Positions 62,848 through 64,000 of a stretch of 64,000 nt of DNA are shown here, one piece after another. The notes beneath the pieces were generated by a model, which was not told the DNA's origin, did not search any database, and was given only the letters and a program-made list of their open reading frames with translations. Each line of letters opens with the position of its first letter. Positions within the stretch are counted from its first letter, which is position 1. This DNA is from Chryseobacterium mucoviscidosis (GTDB taxonomy: Bacteria; Bacteroidota; Bacteroidia; Flavobacteriales; Weeksellaceae), in assembly GCF_002177115.1 (NCBI RefSeq), contig NZ_MVAG01000147.1:1-64000 (forward strand), read 5' to 3'. The position numbers and the translations under genes were made by a program.

Positions 62848-63918
62848 ATGAAATTGAAAGAATTTTTACATTATACATATATTTTTCCCATTCTTGCAGT
62901 CGGTTATTATTTTTCCGGACTCATGGGAACGGGTGTTTTGTCTGATGTAATTGCCGGAATTTTATTAACAGGCAGTGTTTTATCCGCAGTGCATCACGCG
63001 GAAGTGGTCGCACATAAAGTAGGCGAACCTTTCGGAACTATTATCCTTGCGCTGTGTATTACAATCATTGAAGTGGCGCTGATTATTTCGCTGATGGTTG
63101 CGGGAGGAGATCAGGCAATCACGCTTGCAAGAGATACGGTTTTCGCTGCGGTGATGCTTATTCTTAATGGAATTTTAGGAATCTGTATTTTGGTGGGCGG
63201 TGTGAAATATTACGAACAGTTTTTCGCAAGAACTTCCGCCACAACTTATCTGGTTAGTATTGTTTCCATCCTGATTTTGACTTTGGTTCTTCCGAATTTC
63301 ACGTCCAGCGTAAACGGACCTTTTTATAATGAAGCACAGTTGATTTTTGTTTCAATTGCCTGTTTGGTGATTTATGGTGTATTTCTGATGGTTCAGACGA
63401 TCCGTCACAGAAATTATTTCATCGTTCCGGAAGAGCAGTCGGAAGAAAATTATATTCCTTCGGTTTCAAAAACGGCAATCAGTTTTACTTTTCTGGTGAT
63501 TTGTCTGGCGATTGTTGTGATGATGGCAAAAGGTCTTTCTGCCACAATTGAAAATATGGTGCAGAGTTTAGGCGCTCCAAAATCTCTGGTCGGAGTCATT
63601 ATCGCGGCGGTTGTTCTGCTTCCGGAAGGTGTTGCGGCGATCCGGGCGGCTCGAAGCAATCAGATCCAATCCAGTTTAAATTTAGCTTTAGGATCAGCTT
63701 TGGCAAGTATAGGACTGACAATTCCTGCGGTTTCTGTCGTATGTATTTTATACGATATTCCGCTGGTTTTAGGTCTGGATAAGAAAGATATTATTCTGCT
63801 GTCGCTTTCTGTTTTTATCGTGATGCTTTCTTTAAGCCGCGGAAAAACAAATATCCTCTACGGAACGGTTTTATTGGTAAACCTTGCAGCCTACATTTTC
63901 ACAGTAATTGTGCCTTAA
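62848..63918 (+). CDS. Calcium/proton antiporter ChaA-type (CaCA superfamily)
   Basis: A 356-residue Ca2+/H+ antiporter with about eleven membrane segments. The two inverted alpha-repeats of CaCA exchangers are visible: VGEPFGTIILALCITIIEVA and LLPEGVAAIRAARSNQIQSS followed by LNLALGSALASIGLT. The conserved Glu in each repeat binds calcium. The start at 62848 (MKLKEFLHYTY) is preferred because the earlier in-frame ATT-type start at 62803 lies in an unlikely leader. It is the last full gene of the window. Confidence 0.92.
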   Translation: MKLKEFLHYTYIFPILAVGYYFSGLMGTGVLSDVIAGILLTGSVLSAVHHAEVVAHKVGEPFGTIILALCITIIEVALIISLMVAGGDQAITLARDTVFAAVMLILNGILGICILVGGVKYYEQFFARTSATTYLVSIVSILILTLVLPNFTSSVNGPFYNEAQLIFVSIACLVIYGVFLMVQTIRHRNYFIVPEEQSEENYIPSVSKTAISFTFLVICLAIVVMMAKGLSATIENMVQSLGAPKSLVGVIIAAVVLLPEGVAAIRAARSNQIQSSLNLALGSALASIGLTIPAVSVVCILYDIPLVLGLDKKDIILLSLSVFIVMLSLSRGKTNILYGTVLLVNLAAYIFTVIVP

Positions 63919-63958
63919 ATCTAAAAACTTTAAACCCAAAACGTAGAACATTAAACCA

Positions 63959-64000
63959 TTAAAGTCTTCTCGCCAAATCCATTTTGAAAGCCATTAATTT
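63959..64000 (-). CDS. 3' end of an unidentified minus-strand gene (partial)
   Basis: Read on the minus strand the last 42 bases encode KLMAFKMDLARRL and a TAA stop at 63959-63961. The rest lies beyond the right edge. The family cannot be told, and the short frame alone is weak evidence. Confidence 0.35.
   Translation of the reverse strand, partial: KLMAFKMDLARRL

Overview
The window looks like a chromosomal segment of a Flavobacteriia/Weeksellaceae bacterium, most like Chryseobacterium. The reasons are low GC, many 'TAnnTTTG' Bacteroidota-type promoter boxes, a gliding-motility lipoprotein (GldH), GLPGLI and DUF4919-type proteins, S46 peptidase, an alternative complex III (ActABCDEF) operon and a suf operon. 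No rRNA, tRNA or CRISPR array was seen.

Layout. 1-4.7 kb (minus): rplY/ctc and prs, then a FadL-type outer-membrane protein followed by an SGNH-hydrolase lipoprotein. 5-12.3 kb (plus): ricT-like PSP1 protein, gldH, a class A penicillin-binding protein, selO and a multi-pass membrane protein. 12.3-21.5 kb: a SPOR protein (minus), then the six-gene alternative complex III operon actA-F, which passes electrons from menaquinol to cytochrome c or an oxidase. 21.6-30 kb: secreted proteins of unknown function, apt, a TPR membrane protein, ribH, an LTA-synthase-like sulfatase, a zinc metallopeptidase and a GLPGLI protein. 30.3-35 kb: sufA-like, sufB, sufC and sufD. The operon is interrupted between sufB and sufC by a GxxExxY gene lying inside roughly 72-75 bp inverted repeats.

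35.1-46.6 kb (minus, AT-rich) is an accessory island and the most interesting part. Read 5' to 3' it has a 1246-residue protein of unknown function and a 753-residue polymorphic-toxin carrier with a papain-like C-terminal domain. Its immunity gene follows, and then a chain of promoter-distal toxin-tip/immunity cassettes. These are an unidentified remnant, a frameshifted EndoU-like tip with its immunity gene, a second EndoU-like tip split by an IS3-family element with a paralogous immunity gene, a zincin-like metallopeptidase tip broken by a stop and a frameshift with its candidate immunity gene, and a last remnant. The EndoU tip cassette still carries sequence homologous to the carrier just upstream of the toxin domain, as expected for a reservoir of replaceable tips. 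Neither large protein has a signal peptide, so the export route is not evident.

47.3-53.4 kb: comM-type AAA ATPase, a small unknown protein, a YdeI-family protein, a lipoprotein, an S46 dipeptidyl-peptidase and a META-domain lipoprotein. 53.4-54.1 kb is a 720-base gene-free stretch full of repeats: a 10-bp tandem repeat, hairpins and two REPIN-like palindromic units. A related palindrome sits after apt at 24.5 kb. 54.1-63.9 kb (plus): hflX, small envelope proteins, a CPA1-type antiporter, an AlkD-like DNA alkylation repair protein, three secreted/lipoprotein genes of unknown function, a DUF6122-like protein and a ChaA-type Ca2+/H+ antiporter. Both window ends appear to cut into further genes.
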